Numbered from the stretch's first letter, positions 20,618 to 31,140 are shown. The stretch is 64,000 nucleotides of DNA from Bactericera cockerelli (GCA_024516035.1 CM044966.1:3065828-3129827); one strand, 5' to 3'. Made by a program: numbers and translations. Notes: generated from the letters alone by a model not told the origin.

Positions 20618-20840
20618 CGCCATTTAGGCCATCGTGAGACGGGGTTTTTTTTCCCCCCTTATTTGCAGGAAACTCACAAAACTGGTACCCCGGAACTGCT
20701 TTCGCATTACTTCAAGGCACTTTACCTTTACATCCATACCATTCCGGAAACGGCTAAGAATTTTCCGTTCCGGCCGGGATTCGAACCCGCAACCTCTGGG
20801 TCAGCAACCAATGCTCTTAACCACTGAGCCACGGAAGTTT
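20618..20840 (-). repeat. SINE-H with SINE-5S-like tail
   Basis: On the - strand: CTTCCGTGGCTCAGTGG, TTAAGAGCATTGGTTGCTGA, then GCGGGTTCGAATCCCGG and, at the 3' end, TTTGTGAGTTTCCTGCAAAT followed by a degraded CGTCTCACGATGG. That tail resembles the SINE-5S body (TTGTGAGTTTCCTGC), so SINE-H and SINE-5S share a 3' module. Confidence 0.65.
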
Positions 20841-20994
20841 TGATGACCACTAATTGCTTCTTTTTTTATTGAATACCTACGGCCCATTGCAAGACAAAAT
20901 GTTGCTCTGTGAGTGGGATCTTGACGTCAATCACTCATTTGACCTCCTCCCAGGATCCGGTATAATCAGCAGGATAAATGTTGGCGTTAGGACA
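20841..20994. other. Short spacer
   Basis: Unique sequence with slightly higher GC; nothing recognised. Confidence 0.35.
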
Positions 20995-21029
20995 CGCCGG
21001 CGCCGCCAAATTCTAGCTCTTGATTAAGG

Positions 21030-21220
21030 GAAGTGTTGATTAGGAGAAGTGATGATTCGGAGAAGTGATGATTAGGAGAAGTGATGATTAGGAGAAATGA
21101 TGATTAGGAGAAGTGATGATTAGGAGAAGTGATGATTAGGAGGAGTGATGATTAGGAGAAGTGATGATTAGGAGAATTGATGATTAGGGGAAGTGTTAAT
21201 TATAATACAGAATACACTTT
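21030..21220 (+). repeat. 16-bp minisatellite, left block
   Basis: About ten units of GTGATGATTAGGAGAA. It is split from the right block (21405-21495) by a SINE-C. Confidence 0.8.
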
Positions 21221-21221
21221 A

Positions 21222-21404
21222 GTAGAAAGTAACCACCAGGCTAGGTTAATGCTCAAAGCATTTTCTACCGCCTAACCCTCAGAGTTTTATTATTATGTGG
21301 TCGCAAACTCAAATTAATGAGGAAAAATTCATGCACTGGGTGGGATTCGAACCAACGGATCCCTACGCTACCTGGATTACCAGACTAGCGCGTAAACCAC
21401 TTGA
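21222..21404 (-). repeat. SINE-C inserted into a minisatellite
   Basis: On the - strand: AAGTGGTTTACGCGCTAGTC, GTTGGTTCGAATCCCACCC, CATAATAATAAAACTCTGAG, ending with GGTGGTTACTTTCTACTAAAG. The minisatellite continues on both sides. Confidence 0.8.
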
Positions 21405-21495
21405 CATTTGAAGAAGTGTTGATTAGGGAAAGTGTTGGTTAGGGGAAGTGTTGAATTAGGGGAAGTGTTGAATTAGGGGAAGTGTTGATTAGTAA
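21405..21495 (+). repeat. 16/17-bp minisatellite, right block
   Basis: Five or so units of GTGTTGATTAGGGGAA, related to the left block but with GTGTTG instead of GTGATG. Confidence 0.75.
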
Positions 21496-21561
21496 AAGAG
21501 TCGATTACGTAGGATAGACACATGACTCCCTCACCCACTCGTCTCTTAACCCTGTAAGCAG

Positions 21562-21765
21562 TCACCTTGGCCTAGCGGTAGCATGTTCGGTTTGCACTCC
21601 AGGTGACCTGGGTTCGAAACCGGCGGGGTCGGAATTTTTTGCCTCTGTACTTTGGATGTCGTCGCCTATCCTAGCCTCGTGAGGACAATTGGGGTAGTTG
21701 TAGAGTGGGCAACGACCAAATGCGATATTGATATTGGACGATGATGGTTGATTGAAGATATGATG
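21562..21765 (+). repeat. SINE-E-like element
   Basis: Head GTCACCTTGGCCTAGCGG, TAGCATGTTCGGTTTGCACT, B-box-like GGGTTCGAAACC, then AATTTTTTGCCTCTGTACTT and CCTCGTGAGGACAATTGGGG, which matches the SINE-E body at 59.3 and 63.2 kb in outline (ATTTTTCTGCTCTGTACTTGG, CCTCGTGAGGAAAAAT). Confidence 0.6.
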
Positions 21766-22640
21766 CATCAACATTAGTTCTCGTAATGTTTCCAAAGAGG
21801 AAATGCTTCTTGCATCCTCGGTTTCTTTCCGGAAGTACGGTCCCTGGGACAAGTTTTTTATATTTAAAAAAATATAACATGAATTATACTTCTTTGAAAA
21901 AAAGTTCTCGTACTGTCGATGGTACCCACTAAAAATTGTGACATTATAACACAGATAACTAGCTCTTTAATCTGTCTCTCTCTTTCAATGAACTTTTTTC
22001 ACACATTACCGTTAAGTCCGTGCGTGCTTCAAAGGGTTAACGTAAGATTCCGCTGTAATTCCTAGCATTTGCTCACACTCAAGGCGTTAAGGCGTCAAGA
22101 CGTTAAGGCATTAAGTGCGCACTACCGGTTAGCAATAGACATGTGGGTGTTCTGGGTTTCCTCATTAACAAAAAGGAAACGCGGGGATCCTGCGAATATA
22201 GCATTTCGTACAACCAATAAAGATAAGGAAAGAAGAGCTAGTTTAAAGACATGCTATATTAAACTGCTAGCGTAATGGGACTTCTTGTCTCGAGCTGACA
22301 GTCTAAATAAAGCACTACTATAGTATACTATGTACAGTATCTATAATTAGACGCACCTTACATGCTGAAGTGGTTTTCGCCTAACACGTGAAAAAGTACA
22401 CAAGAGAGCAATATAGTAGGCAGGCGTCGAGAGTTTGGACTGACTTGAATTGAATGGATGTCAACTGTGCTTGTTGACATCCATTCAAATCACTCTCGGG
22501 ATGTTCTTTTGGTGCTGATTCTGAAGCACTCTTAAGCTTGCTGAAAGATTCTGGGTGTTTCTGGGTGTAGAAAAAAACAACAACAACAAAATAAACAAAC
22601 ACCCAAGCTTGTTCTGAAGTAGGTGGGGCCACAGCGAGGA
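21766..22640. other. Spacer with small hairpin and repeats
   Basis: 22452-22488 has TGAATGGATGTCAA and its complement TTGACATCCATTCA, a 14-bp hairpin. 22080-22115 repeats AAGGCGTTAAGGCGTCAAG. 22262-22320 (GTAATGGGACTTCTTGTCTC, ACAGTCTAAATAAAGCACT) is a dispersed unit also seen in inverse at 45.47 kb and near 53.2 and 53.47 kb. No gene recognised. Confidence 0.45.
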
Positions 22641-22792
22641 CCTTGGGCCTACACCCTAGAGCCCTAGACCCTAGAGACCTAGAGCCCTTGACCCTGGAGA
22701 CCTAGAGCCCTTGACCCTAGAGCCCTTGACCCTAGAGACCTAGAGCCCTTGACCCTAGAGACCTAGACCCTAGAGTCCCTAGACCCTCGGTC
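22641..22792 (+). repeat. Minisatellite of CCTAGAGCCCTTGACCCTAG type
   Basis: Short irregular repeats of ACCCTAGAGACCTAGAGCCC. Similar CCCTAGACC runs occur near 33.87 and 35.09 kb. Not telomeric (no CCTAACC or TTAGG array). Confidence 0.7.
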
Positions 22793-22929
22793 GGCAATTA
22801 GCGGACCGCGAAGCTCTTTCGTACGGCCCGCGAACAGAACAAAATTCGAGGCCAGAAAAAAAAATATTTTTTTCTCTTTCTTCAACAAAAAAAATTTGCA
22901 AGAAGAAGAAGTAGTTGTAACAATAGAAC

Positions 22930-22992
22930 TGTTTACCTTGTTTATACTGCCGAGGTAAGACTGAAAAGTCCCTTTACTCCAGCAGTCAAACA
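22930..22992 (+). repeat. Family Q fragment
   Basis: ACCTTGTTTATACTGCCGAG followed by GTAAGACTGAAAAGTCCC and TTTACTCCAGCAGT; also at 17.3, 17.45, 48.13 and 54.69 kb. Confidence 0.7.
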
Positions 22993-23281
22993 GGTCTTAT
23001 ATATTTTATGGAATAAATGTGCAAAGAGACAGTATCGACCGAAGAGTTTTGGTGTAAGAAAGTTCCAAAACGTACGTTAACTTGCTAAAAATAGCTTACA
23101 AACTCCTCACTTTATTTGGTTCAATGTACATTTGTGAATCACTTTCCTCCAAAATGAATTGTGTTAAGAATTAGTATAGATTAATTCAGACCGCGGAGAT
23201 TTTTCTCATGTTAATCCGGACCCGAACAGGATTTAATTGCCAACCCATGCCCTAGACCCTGGTACCTATAGCTTAATTAAT
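22993..23281. other. Spacer
   Basis: Unique AT-rich sequence without recognised features. Confidence 0.35.
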
Positions 23282-23620
23282 TTTCTATGCACTGGTGGTC
23301 AAGTGGTTAACGCGTAATCCAGGTAGCGTAGGGATCCGGTGGTTCGAATCCCACCCAGTGCATGAATTTTTCCTCATTAATTTGATCCCAAGTTTTGTGT
23401 TCTCTTTAAAAACACTAGGTGGGTCTGCAAAGTCCAAATTTGAGGAATATGTGTTATAAATATCCATGGCTGTGGGGAGTGTTGAGTCACTGTATACGGT
23501 ATACCGGGCGTAGTGTAAAGTTGAGAGTGTAAAACCCCCGTCGTGATATGACCCTGCAGTTGAAAGCAATGTTAAACCCCAGTAAAACACTGAAATAAAG
23601 AAAGTAAAAAACAAACTGTT
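23282..23620 (+). repeat. SINE-C head followed by a SINE-5S tail
   Basis: 23286-23395 is a SINE-C head (GTGGTCAAGTGGTTAACGC, then GGTTCGAATCCCACCCAGTG). 23520-23605 has AAACCCCCGTCGTGATATGA and GCAGTTGAAAGCAATG, the SINE-5S 3' region in + orientation. The material between is unrecognised. Confidence 0.6.
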
Positions 23621-23703
23621 TGAAAGACCATAGGAACCCCATTTTGTTGACAATCATGTAAAGCCAAACTGTTATTCAATATTGAACTCGTATATACCTA
23701 AGT

Positions 23704-23862
23704 TAAAAAAAAGTTATCATATTTGTGTTAATCACTTTCGTGATGTCACAACTACTCTAACTCGCTTTACTAAATCTACGCTGAAACCGGGACTTGAACC
23801 ACCGACCTCCAGGTTACAAGTCCGCCGCCTTATCGATCAAGCTACTGAGGTCGGTTTGAACT
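23704..23862 (-). repeat. SINE-D, near full-length
   Basis: On the - strand: CCGACCTCAGTAGCTTGATC, GATAAGGCGGCGGACTTGTA, GGTTCAAGTCCCGGTTTCAG, AGTTGTGACATCACGAAAG and an A-rich end (TTTTTT on +). The anticodon-like triplet in the head is TGT. Confidence 0.75.
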
Positions 23863-24063
23863 CGTATATTCACCCATTGCACCTGTGGCACCCATGTCTC
23901 TAGTCACCTTGCTCGACGTAGCTTAACCCGCGGGCGCTGCAGGAAGTCGGGGCACCTGTCTCATCGTAAAGTTTTAACAGCTGAGAAGGAGTTCTGATGG
24001 ATTCTTGTTCGAGTATTTGGTATTACTAGATCTAGGAGACTAGGGCCTCCCTACACGGTTGTA

Positions 24064-24212
24064 TATGTATATTATTATTATTATTAAACATTTTGGATCA
24101 AGTTTTATTTACAAATAACATAGAATATATACATACATAGAAATTAAAATTAACAAAACAAAACTTGATCAAGGGCGGTGCTAATGCCAACGGCATTCTC
24201 TTCCGCACCACC
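24064..24212 (-). repeat. Rt2 retroposon 3' end
   Basis: On the - strand: GGAAGAGAATGCCGTTGGCA, TTAGCACCGCCCTTGATCAA and an AT-rich end with ATAATAATAAT. The copy at 31655-31800 has the same order (ATGCCGTAGGCATTATCACC). Related in plan to Rt1 but distinct. Confidence 0.6.
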
Positions 24213-24215
24213 CTA

Positions 24216-24400
24216 TCGTATATCCTCTTCGCGCCCAATGTCCTCGTAAGAGGACATTTATTTTATAGTCCTAAGTGCCCATTTGCCCAAGCTAATAATT
24301 TATACTACCAAGTAGCGTAAAATGTTTGTCCTCGGTCGAGGCCACCGGTCACTTTGTACTACAAAACAAAAATTGGTGTTGGGCGCGAAGAGGATATAGC
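24216..24400. mobile_element. Short inverted-repeat element (MITE-like)
   Basis: Left end TATATCCTCTTCGCGCCCAA and right end TTGGGCGCGAAGAGGATATA are perfect complements of about 20 bp, about 190 bp apart. No coding content. No clear target duplication, so the superfamily is open. Confidence 0.65.
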
Positions 24401-24417
24401 TTACCTACGTACTTTCT

Positions 24418-24690
24418 GTGACCAACCTCAGTAGCTTGATCGATAAGGCGGCGGACTTGTAACCTGGAGGTCGCTGGTACAAGTCCCGGTTTCAGCGTAG
24501 ATTTAGTAAAGCTAGTTTGAGTACCTCAGCAGATAAGCTGAATTGGAACCAGTTGTTCTGATATATATGTATTGATTTTGATGTATGTAATATTTATATT
24601 CCACATAAAGGTTTATTTATTTATTTAGTTTGAGTAGTTGTGATATCACGAAAGTGATCAACACAAATATGAACTCTTTTTTTTACTTAC
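24418..24690 (+). repeat. SINE-D interrupted by another sequence
   Basis: 24421-24530 is the SINE-D head (CTCAGTAGCTTGATCGATAA, GGTACAAGTCCCGGTTTCAG). The tail resumes at 24626 (GTTTGAGTAGTTGTGATATC, ACGAAAGTGATCAACAC). The intervening 95 bp ends with AAAGGTTTATTTATTTATTT and begins at AGTACCTCAGCAGATAAGC, so a small retroposon seems to have inserted. Confidence 0.65.
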
Positions 24691-25663
24691 TTTCTGTGTC
24701 CTCTTCCTATCATCATTCATGCATCATATCAAAATCAAAAGTAGAAATGACACGTCTCAGAACAGCCCGCTCAGAAGAATTCAGGATCTTGGCAACATTA
24801 TCGACAGTGCAGGAATCGATATCTTCAATTATTGCACTATGCAGGAGATAATAGACATGTGTCTTTCAATGAAATAGACATGCTTAGATTGCTTAGTTTT
24901 AAGATCTTTATTTTCTTTTATTTTAATGGAGCCTCAACTCCGTAGAATTAAAAAAAACAAGTAACGAAACATTATTTTCAAATTATTCGAAATAAATCAT
25001 GTTTATAAAGAAATAACGACAGTGATTCTTCAAATTTGTACAATTAATTAGATATATATATCATTCAAAATCTTAAAATTAAAAAAACGCTTGCATACGA
25101 GTCTGCAACCATTGGGACATTTTCATCTTTACTATTCAAGGTCCAAAACCCAACTGACCAAATTTCGTATTGTGCGCATGACACATACCTTCTCTCTTCT
25201 CTCCCTCTACAATTCAATACTTCGCCATTGTGCGCATGACACACTTTCCCTCTTCTCTCCCTTTACAATTCAATATTTCGTTACATAATTTCGTTACATA
25301 ATTTCGTCACATAATTTTGGTTATGTGCCAGAGCAAAGACATGAAAATGTCAAAAAAAAAAATCAAATCAAAATTCATGCACTGGGTGTGAAACGATAGG
25401 TATATTTTTTTTTGCACATTATTCCGGCACTGGTCGCTGCTCACATTGATATTAAAGCAGCAACTCATTTTTCCTCACGAGGTATAAGTGAACTACGTAA
25501 CATCTAAAGTACTGACCCGAAAAGTTCCGATTCCGCCAGGATTCAAACCCGGGTGCGATAGCGTCTATAGTACAAAACGTTTAGAGAATCCTTTGGCGCG
25601 TGGTTTCTGGACCTTAATATTGATCAATATACAAGGTGGTTTCAAGACCTTAATATTAATCAA
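24691..25663. other. Spacer with short direct repeats
   Basis: 25165-25282 has two tandem copies of a unit of about 58 bp (TTGTGCGCATGACACA, CTTCTCTCCCT, ACAATTCAATA). 25610-25670 has ACCTTAATATT-ATCAATATACA twice. The frame at 24630-24851 (+) is not recognised. Confidence 0.45.
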
Positions 25664-25671
25664 TATACAGG
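25664..25671 (+). repeat. 8-bp target-site duplication, left
   Basis: TATACAGG immediately before the element's CAGTGGCGGCTC end; identical to 28472-28479. Confidence 0.85.
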
Positions 25672-26418
25672 CAGTGGCGGCTCCTGACTTCAAGACTAGG
25701 TGAAGACAAATTATACCCAGAAGTATTGAAAAAATAAAATTATTAATTTATCAGATCTTAGTTCTTATGGTCTCATAAACACCGCCCATTGTAAGTTATG
25801 GCTGTTTCCCTGCAGAGCATGATTTTCTCTCATACCAGTTTTGCATCATATAAGTTTTTATAGGTACTTTTTTTGGAGAACACTTGGTACTTAATAAATA
25901 AACAAGGCCAGCAGAACAATTTGTCAACACTTGAGCTGGTACACAGCCATTCATTTTTCATAAGCCATTCAGGCTTGAACTGTATGGCTGTGGGGCAGGC
26001 ATTTGCTTTACTTTTTTAGTGGTGGTTATAGTGATTGGAGAAATTGGAGATCCAGTAATCATAATATCTTTCTTATCCTCATTACTTCTTAATCTGAATG
26101 GGGTTACTTTTAATGTTTGAACCCCATGATTTTGTGGGGATCTCATTGTTTCTTTGAAATATTGTTATTAATTATTCATCTTAATAAAAAATATTTATTC
26201 ATCTTAATAAAAAATATTAACTAAAAGTTGGTAAAAAGGAATTAAAAAAAAATATTAGGATTATACCTCAGTAGTTAGAACTAGGAAGGAAAGAAAGTTA
26301 GTTGAAGACTAAAAATTACAATCCAAAACTGGAAGAAAATCCACCACCAGATTACAAAATAAATCTAAGAAAACATACTTACTACAAATATAAAATCAGC
26401 TTAAATTTGTGTTACCAT

Positions 26419-26424
<6 letters not shown>

Positions 26425-26453
<29 letters not shown>

Positions 26454-26500
26454 TGGGGTTTAACGTCGCTTTCAACTGCCATGGTCATATCACGACGGAT
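26425..26500 (-). repeat. SINE-5S 3' fragment with long T run
   Basis: A run of about 25 T (26426-26450), then AAGTGGGGTTTAACGTCGC and GCCATGGTCATATCACGACG, the start of the - strand SINE-5S tail. The element is 5'-truncated, as expected for target-primed insertion. Confidence 0.7.
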
Positions 26501-26775
26501 GTTTAAATGACTAGGTATTTAAGAAAAACACAGATATTGCCTTATAATTTTAAGTACTTCACTGGAAGCTGTGTGCTTAGCTACCTGCAACCTGCATAAT
26601 TATAATGTTATTTCTGACACTGAAAGAAGTACATAGCTACTTCATATTCAACTTATTATGAAAAGCACAGGTCAGATCAGGTAGGAATAATGTTTCTATC
26701 CTGTATCAAATACTGGGAAATAACTTTATTAACTAGTTACACCAATTAAAAGTCACTTGATTACCGTTGAAAAGA

Positions 26776-26829
26776 TAGGCCGGTAGGCTGGCGCTGCTTG
26801 ACGAGCGCTCGCCTCCCGGCGAGCTTGAT
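26776..26829 (+). repeat. 54-bp GC-rich hairpin unit, copy 1
   Basis: TAGGCCGGTAGGCTGGCGCT through CTCCCGGCGAGCTTGAT is identical to 43803-43856. It holds GCTCGCC and GGCGAGC around a TCCC loop. It is far more GC-rich than its surroundings. Origin unknown; it lies within the hAT-like element. Confidence 0.75.
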
Positions 26830-27255
26830 TTGAAAATGGTCTAATAAAATTTAAAAAGTGCGCGACAAGTTTTGTTTACATTCTAAAGATAAGAGATACA
26901 ATGTTGCCAAGTTAATTTCATTGCTAAATTTCTACAAACTTCAAGAGCTATATTTTAAATTTAAAGAAATCCCTCAAATCATGTAAGACGTATTTATTTA
27001 TTTAAAAAAATAATACTACACCGCCTGAACAGAATTTTCTCTTGAGAATTCCATTTCAACACGTCTAATTTCATGATTTTTTTTAAAGTGGTTCCATAGT
27101 CAGGATCTTAAACAGGACCACCATTGTCCCTATTTAAAAACTTCTTGGAACAACTAGATACCAGATTATCTTATTTGGCTCAATTTCGGTACCTACATTA
27201 AATAATTATTTCCGAGATTTGACTTCAATCGAGATGTCCTTTTTAATACTACATA

Positions 27256-27812
27256 TACAGTAGAAATCGTTTATAACGAACTTCAAGGGACCGGACAGAT
27301 TGTTCTTTATAGCCGATTTTCACTATAACCGATTATCGGCTATAAGGAACAAGTTTCACTATATCCGATATGTATCGCTTATAGAGAACAAGTACGTTAT
27401 AGGGAACTTCGTAAGACATGGAAAAAATGTTACAATTATGTATGAATGTAGGTACATTCATAATCCACTAATTCAAAATCTGAAACAATACTAACTTTAA
27501 AGTTCCTAAAAAAATGATCTATATTAGACAGGTCACTCATCTACTCCTTGACAAAAATCTGCATAACTAAACGTGTTTTCTGTTTTACTCACAGAGCATC
27601 AAAATGAATTTTGTACGTTATAACCGATAGAAAGTAGCCACGGGACTTGAGAATTTGTTCGCTAAAGCCGATATTGTTCCTAATAGCCGATGTTTGTTAT
27701 AAACGATACCAATGTTAATTTTCCATAAGTCTCCAAGGGACCGGAGATTTTGTTTGCTATAGCCGATTGTTCGTTATAAACGGTGTCGTTATAAACGATT
27801 TCTACTGTAGTT
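27256..27812. mobile_element. Pogo/Tigger-like MITE, about 550 bp
   Basis: Left end ACAGTAGAAATCGTTTATAA and right end TTATAAACGATTTCTACTGT are perfect complements, bordered by TA (TATACAGTAG and CTACTGTAGT). Inside, the motif CTTTATAGCCGATT and its complement recur, giving several stem-like repeats. The CAGTAGAA...TATAAC terminus and TA border are those of pogo/Tigger-derived MITEs. Nested in the hAT-like element and so younger than it. Confidence 0.8.
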
Positions 27813-28471
27813 GACAAGATACATAAAATATACTTAGTTAAAATTTATTGGTATCGGCTATCGTTTAGGAACTATGTACAAAACTAGAACCCAAAAAATG
27901 AGAAATAATATCCAAAATTCCTGACACAAAATCCTGCTTTCCTAGCGCCTACGTTATTATTATTTTATTTTTTTTAATATTACAAGATTGTGCTAGATAT
28001 GGGAGGCTAAATCATTGACTGCTAGGTCTGGCATAATGCTAATGGCAACAATGTTAATATCAAAAACACATGACATCGCACATGGTATGTGGCTTCGTGA
28101 CATTTCGTATGAGGTCGTGTAGATAATGTAAACTGAATACAACTGAAGACTGTCCTCAGTAGCATATTACATAGATATAGTTCTTGCCTAATATTTCATG
28201 ATACCTACTTGGAAATACTCAACTCTGATTGGTTGATTCAAGGACAACTGAAGACAATTTCGAATTGTCTTCACATTTGGTGTTCTCCTTGGAAAGTAAC
28301 ATGAAATGTTAAGCAGCATTGATCTATTTTACACAAAGCTTACTCTTTTTTTTTTTTTTTTTTTTTGAGTTGGATCAATTGTGCCATGTTCAAGGGATTA
28401 TGAGTAGTGTTTTCACTGTTCAAAATTAGGTGAAAATGTCTTCAGTGTCTTCACCCGACGAGCCGCCACTG

Positions 28472-28479
28472 TATACAGG
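28472..28479 (+). repeat. 8-bp target-site duplication, right
   Basis: TATACAGG immediately after the GAGCCGCCACTG terminus. Confidence 0.85.
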
Positions 28480-28574
28480 TTCAATATTATTTAATGCATA
28501 GTAAACATTATTATTTTTCTTATTATATACAGGGTGAACGTAAAGTCTCACACCATCATTAGTATATTTCACGC

Positions 28575-28912
28575 GCTAGTTTGGTAATCCAGGTAGCGTA
28601 GGGATCCGTTGGTTCGAATCCCACCCAGTGCATGAATTTTTCCTCAGTAGATGCCCTTCAGCGCCGCTTGAAGAAATATATTTTTCGGTTCCAGGTGCGG
28701 TTAGCTCTTTGAGAAGGTGGTTTTTTAGTGGGTGGAAATCCCACACCCCAAGTCAGGATGACATGGGTGTCTTTGAAAGATTTTTTCCTGCCTTCCAAAA
28801 AAAAAGTTTCTGACTATATAATAAGAAAACTCGGGTTACGTGCTAGAAAATGATTTGAGCATTAACCTTGGCTGGTGGTTACCTTACACTAAAGAGTGTT
28901 ATTATTATTATG
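28575..28912 (+). repeat. SINE-C split by a 190-bp insertion
   Basis: 28580-28645 is the head (CTAGTTTGGTAATCCAGGTA, GTTGGTTCGAATCCCACCC); 28838-28912 is the 3' module (AAATGATTTGAGCATTAACC, TGGCTGGTGGTTACCTTACA). Between them lies unrecognised sequence with CCTTCAGCGCCGCTTGAAG. Confidence 0.6.
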
Positions 28913-29009
28913 TTTTTAATTGTGTATCTCGAGAACCGTGATCCATTCATAAGATAATCCTCTCAACCAAGAATCCTTTCAAACAAATTACTTTTCAACC
29001 TTTTCAGAA

Positions 29010-29300
29010 AGTCAACCTCAATAGCTGGATCGATAAAGCGACGGACTTGTAACCTGAAGGTCGCTGGTTCAAGTCCAAAGTTCTAGTAAATCCAAGCCGA
29101 CCCTTGAATTTTAACAGCTGACCGATGGGTATTCTAAAATAAGATTTTCCGCCACGAAAGCTGGCAACATCACAGAAGTAATAAACATAGCCTGGCTTAG
29201 ATATGACCTTTACAGTTATTGTCAAGGTGAAAGTTAAGGCTAGTTTGAGTAGCTGTGATATCACGAAAGTGATTAACACAAATAGGATAACTTTTTTTTA
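29010..29300 (+). repeat. SINE-D carrying a family S insertion
   Basis: Head at 29012-29085 (CCTCAATAGCTGGATCGATA), tail at 29238-29300 (GTTTGAGTAGCTGTGATATC). The 29088-29238 piece (GTATTCTAAAATAAGATTTT, CCGCCACGAAAGCTGGC) matches the middle of family S at 30.34-30.56 kb. Confidence 0.7.
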
Positions 29301-29475
29301 ACTTCACCCTGTATAGTAGCAGTAGTTGTGTAGTAATTTTGTAGTAGGTCCCTGGCTGAAATATTATAATAGCCTCTAGTAAGAACTAAGGACCCCAGAG
29401 TCGTGGTATTCTGATTAGGAGAGGAGATATCGAGCCAATAGTGTGGTTAAATGACAGCACAACTTTCTACAAAAA
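29301..29475. other. Short spacer
   Basis: Nothing recognised. Confidence 0.3.
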
Positions 29476-29545
29476 AAACCACCGACCTCCAGGTTACAAG
29501 TCCGTCGCTGCCTTATCGATGAAGCTACTGAGGTCGGTACTTCAT
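29476..29545 (-). repeat. SINE-D head fragment
   Basis: On the - strand: CCGACCTCAGTAGCTTCATC, AAGGCAGCGACGGACTTG, ACCTGGAGGTCGGTGG. Confidence 0.65.
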
Positions 29546-29724
29546 CGAAAATTCTTGAAATGTCATCCAAAAAAGGCTCTTGAGAGATCCAGAAAGGCTT
29601 TTCAGGAATTCAAAAAGGCGTTCACGTCGAAATTCTGTCTGGCCGAAAATATTGAGAAAGCAAAATAAACACATTGTTGCTCCTTGAACTAAAATAATAA
29701 ACCTGATGAGCAGGTGATTTTTGA

Positions 29725-29729
29725 AGAGA

Positions 29730-29773
<44 letters not shown>

Positions 29774-29828
29774 AGAGAGAGAAAGAAAGAGAGTAAGAGA
29801 AAGAAAGAAAGATAGAGAAACAGTAGAA

Positions 29829-29864
<36 letters not shown>

Positions 29865-30097
29865 CTAAGAGAGAGAGATAGAAAAACAGAAGAAGAGAGT
29901 GAGAGAGAGAGAGAGAGTAGAGAAATAGAGAGAGAGAAAGAAAGAGAGAGAAAGAGACAGAGAGAAAGACATAAAGAGAGAAAGAGAAAGAGAGCAAGAA
30001 TGAGAGAAACAGAGAGAGAGAGAAAGAGAGAAAGAATAAGAGAGAAACAGAGACAGAGAGAAAGACAGAAAGAGAGAGAGAGAGAAATAGAGAGGGT
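29725..30097 (+). repeat. (GA)n-rich microsatellite, about 370 bp
   Basis: Runs of GAGAGAGA with occasional AAAG and CAGAGA. Pure purine on the + strand. The long open frames in it (Arg-Glu and Ser-Leu repeats) are artefacts of the repeat. Confidence 0.9.
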
Positions 30098-30179
30098 CAG
30101 GTGTATCTTAAGACTTAAGATACCTGAAAACCAATTAGTTGGGTCTTGTGGCACGCGACCACTGAACACCTGGACCAAT

Positions 30180-30260
30180 AGATACAGATACCAATATGTA
30201 TATCTAGATACAGATATAAAATTAAGTATATCTAGATACAGATATAAAATTATGTATGGA
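30180..30260 (+). repeat. Short tandem repeat TATCTAGATACAGATATAAA
   Basis: Two to three copies of a unit of about 36 bp containing TATCTAGATACAGATATAAA. Confidence 0.6.
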
Positions 30261-30337
30261 TGGAAAGGTTGTTCAAGAAGTTGGAATAAGTTGATGTTGC
30301 CTCAAGTTGAAGAGGAAAAAAAACTTTAAGAGCCGAA

Positions 30338-30562
30338 AATTATGAAACAGGATAAGTAAATCTAAGCCTACCTTTGGATTTTACCGGCTGGCCGATAGGT
30401 ATTATAAAATAAGATTTTCCGTCACCAAGGCTGGCCACAGCTCCGTTACCGGCACAGAAGTAATATACAGCTACAAAGCATGGCTTGGATACAGTTGTTG
30501 TCAAGGTGAAAGTTTAGGGATAGTGTCCACTAAGATTAACTAATCCTGTTTCGTAATTCGGG
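30338..30562. mobile_element. Family S element with inverted ends
   Basis: Left TTATGAAACAGGATAAGT and right TTAACTAATCCTGTTTCGTAA are imperfect inverted repeats of about 16 bp. Fragments lie at 29.09-29.24 and 52.26-52.33 kb. Non-coding and MITE-like. Confidence 0.55.
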
Positions 30563-31140
30563 CCTTAGAGCCGAATTATAAAACCAGATGAAATATCTAG
30601 GATTTGTTATAATCCAGTGCATTACTAAATGATATAGATGTGCTGTGATTGTTTGAAAATCCCACTTCCCGCTTGTTGAACGGTTCACAACGAATTCTCT
30701 CCGAAAAAAGTCCATGCTTTTTTACATTAGGTACTTAAGAAAATGAAAACTAGAAAATTATCATTTTTAATAGGAATCAGCTTTTTAAAAGGAAATCTTT
30801 TGAGTGTATATTAGGGTTGGTAAAATACATAGAAGGCCATGCCTCAGGAATACATTAGGGTTAGGGGTAATACATAGAAGGCAATACCTCGGGTTTATCA
30901 TAACGTTAGGAAAATTACATAGAAGGCCATGCCTCAGGTCTAATTCAATGATAGCTATTAGGTGTTTCTATTATATAATTTATGCTAGGCCTATTTTCTT
31001 TATATTGAATCAAAATGTTCCTTTATTTTTAATCAAAAGCTCCTTCAACATCTATTACGCTCCTCAGAGGACTTTTAATACAACACCAATTTTACTTTTG
31101 TTTTTTTTACTATATTTTTTTTCTGCCTTCCATTCAAGTT
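30563..31140. other. Spacer with a three-unit 50-60-bp repeat
   Basis: 30805-30940 repeats ACATAGAAGGCCATGCCTCA with ATTAGGGTTAGG-like spacers. The remainder is AT-rich and unremarkable. Confidence 0.5.

Larger units (their letters stand above)
25672..28471. mobile_element. hAT-like transposon, non-autonomous, with nested insertions
   Basis: The left terminus CAGTGGCGGCTC and right terminus GAGCCGCCACTG are inverted repeats of 12 bp, followed nearby by GACTTCAAGACTAGGTGAAG at the left and TGAAAATGTCTTCAGTGTC with TTCACCC at the right. The element is flanked by a perfect 8-bp duplication TATACAGG. CAGTGGCGG-type ends with 8-bp duplications are known for hAT elements. At 2.8 kb it could once have held a transposase, but I find only short frames. 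A SINE-5S fragment, a TA-flanked palindromic element and a T run (28346-28367) sit inside it. Confidence 0.8.

Noticed and set aside
22641..22792. Telomere-like repeat
   Set aside because: CCCTAG-type repeats are irregular and not CCTAA or TTAGG arrays.
29525..30329. Open frames over 200 codons
   Set aside because: By-products of the GA microsatellite; no start context, no family.
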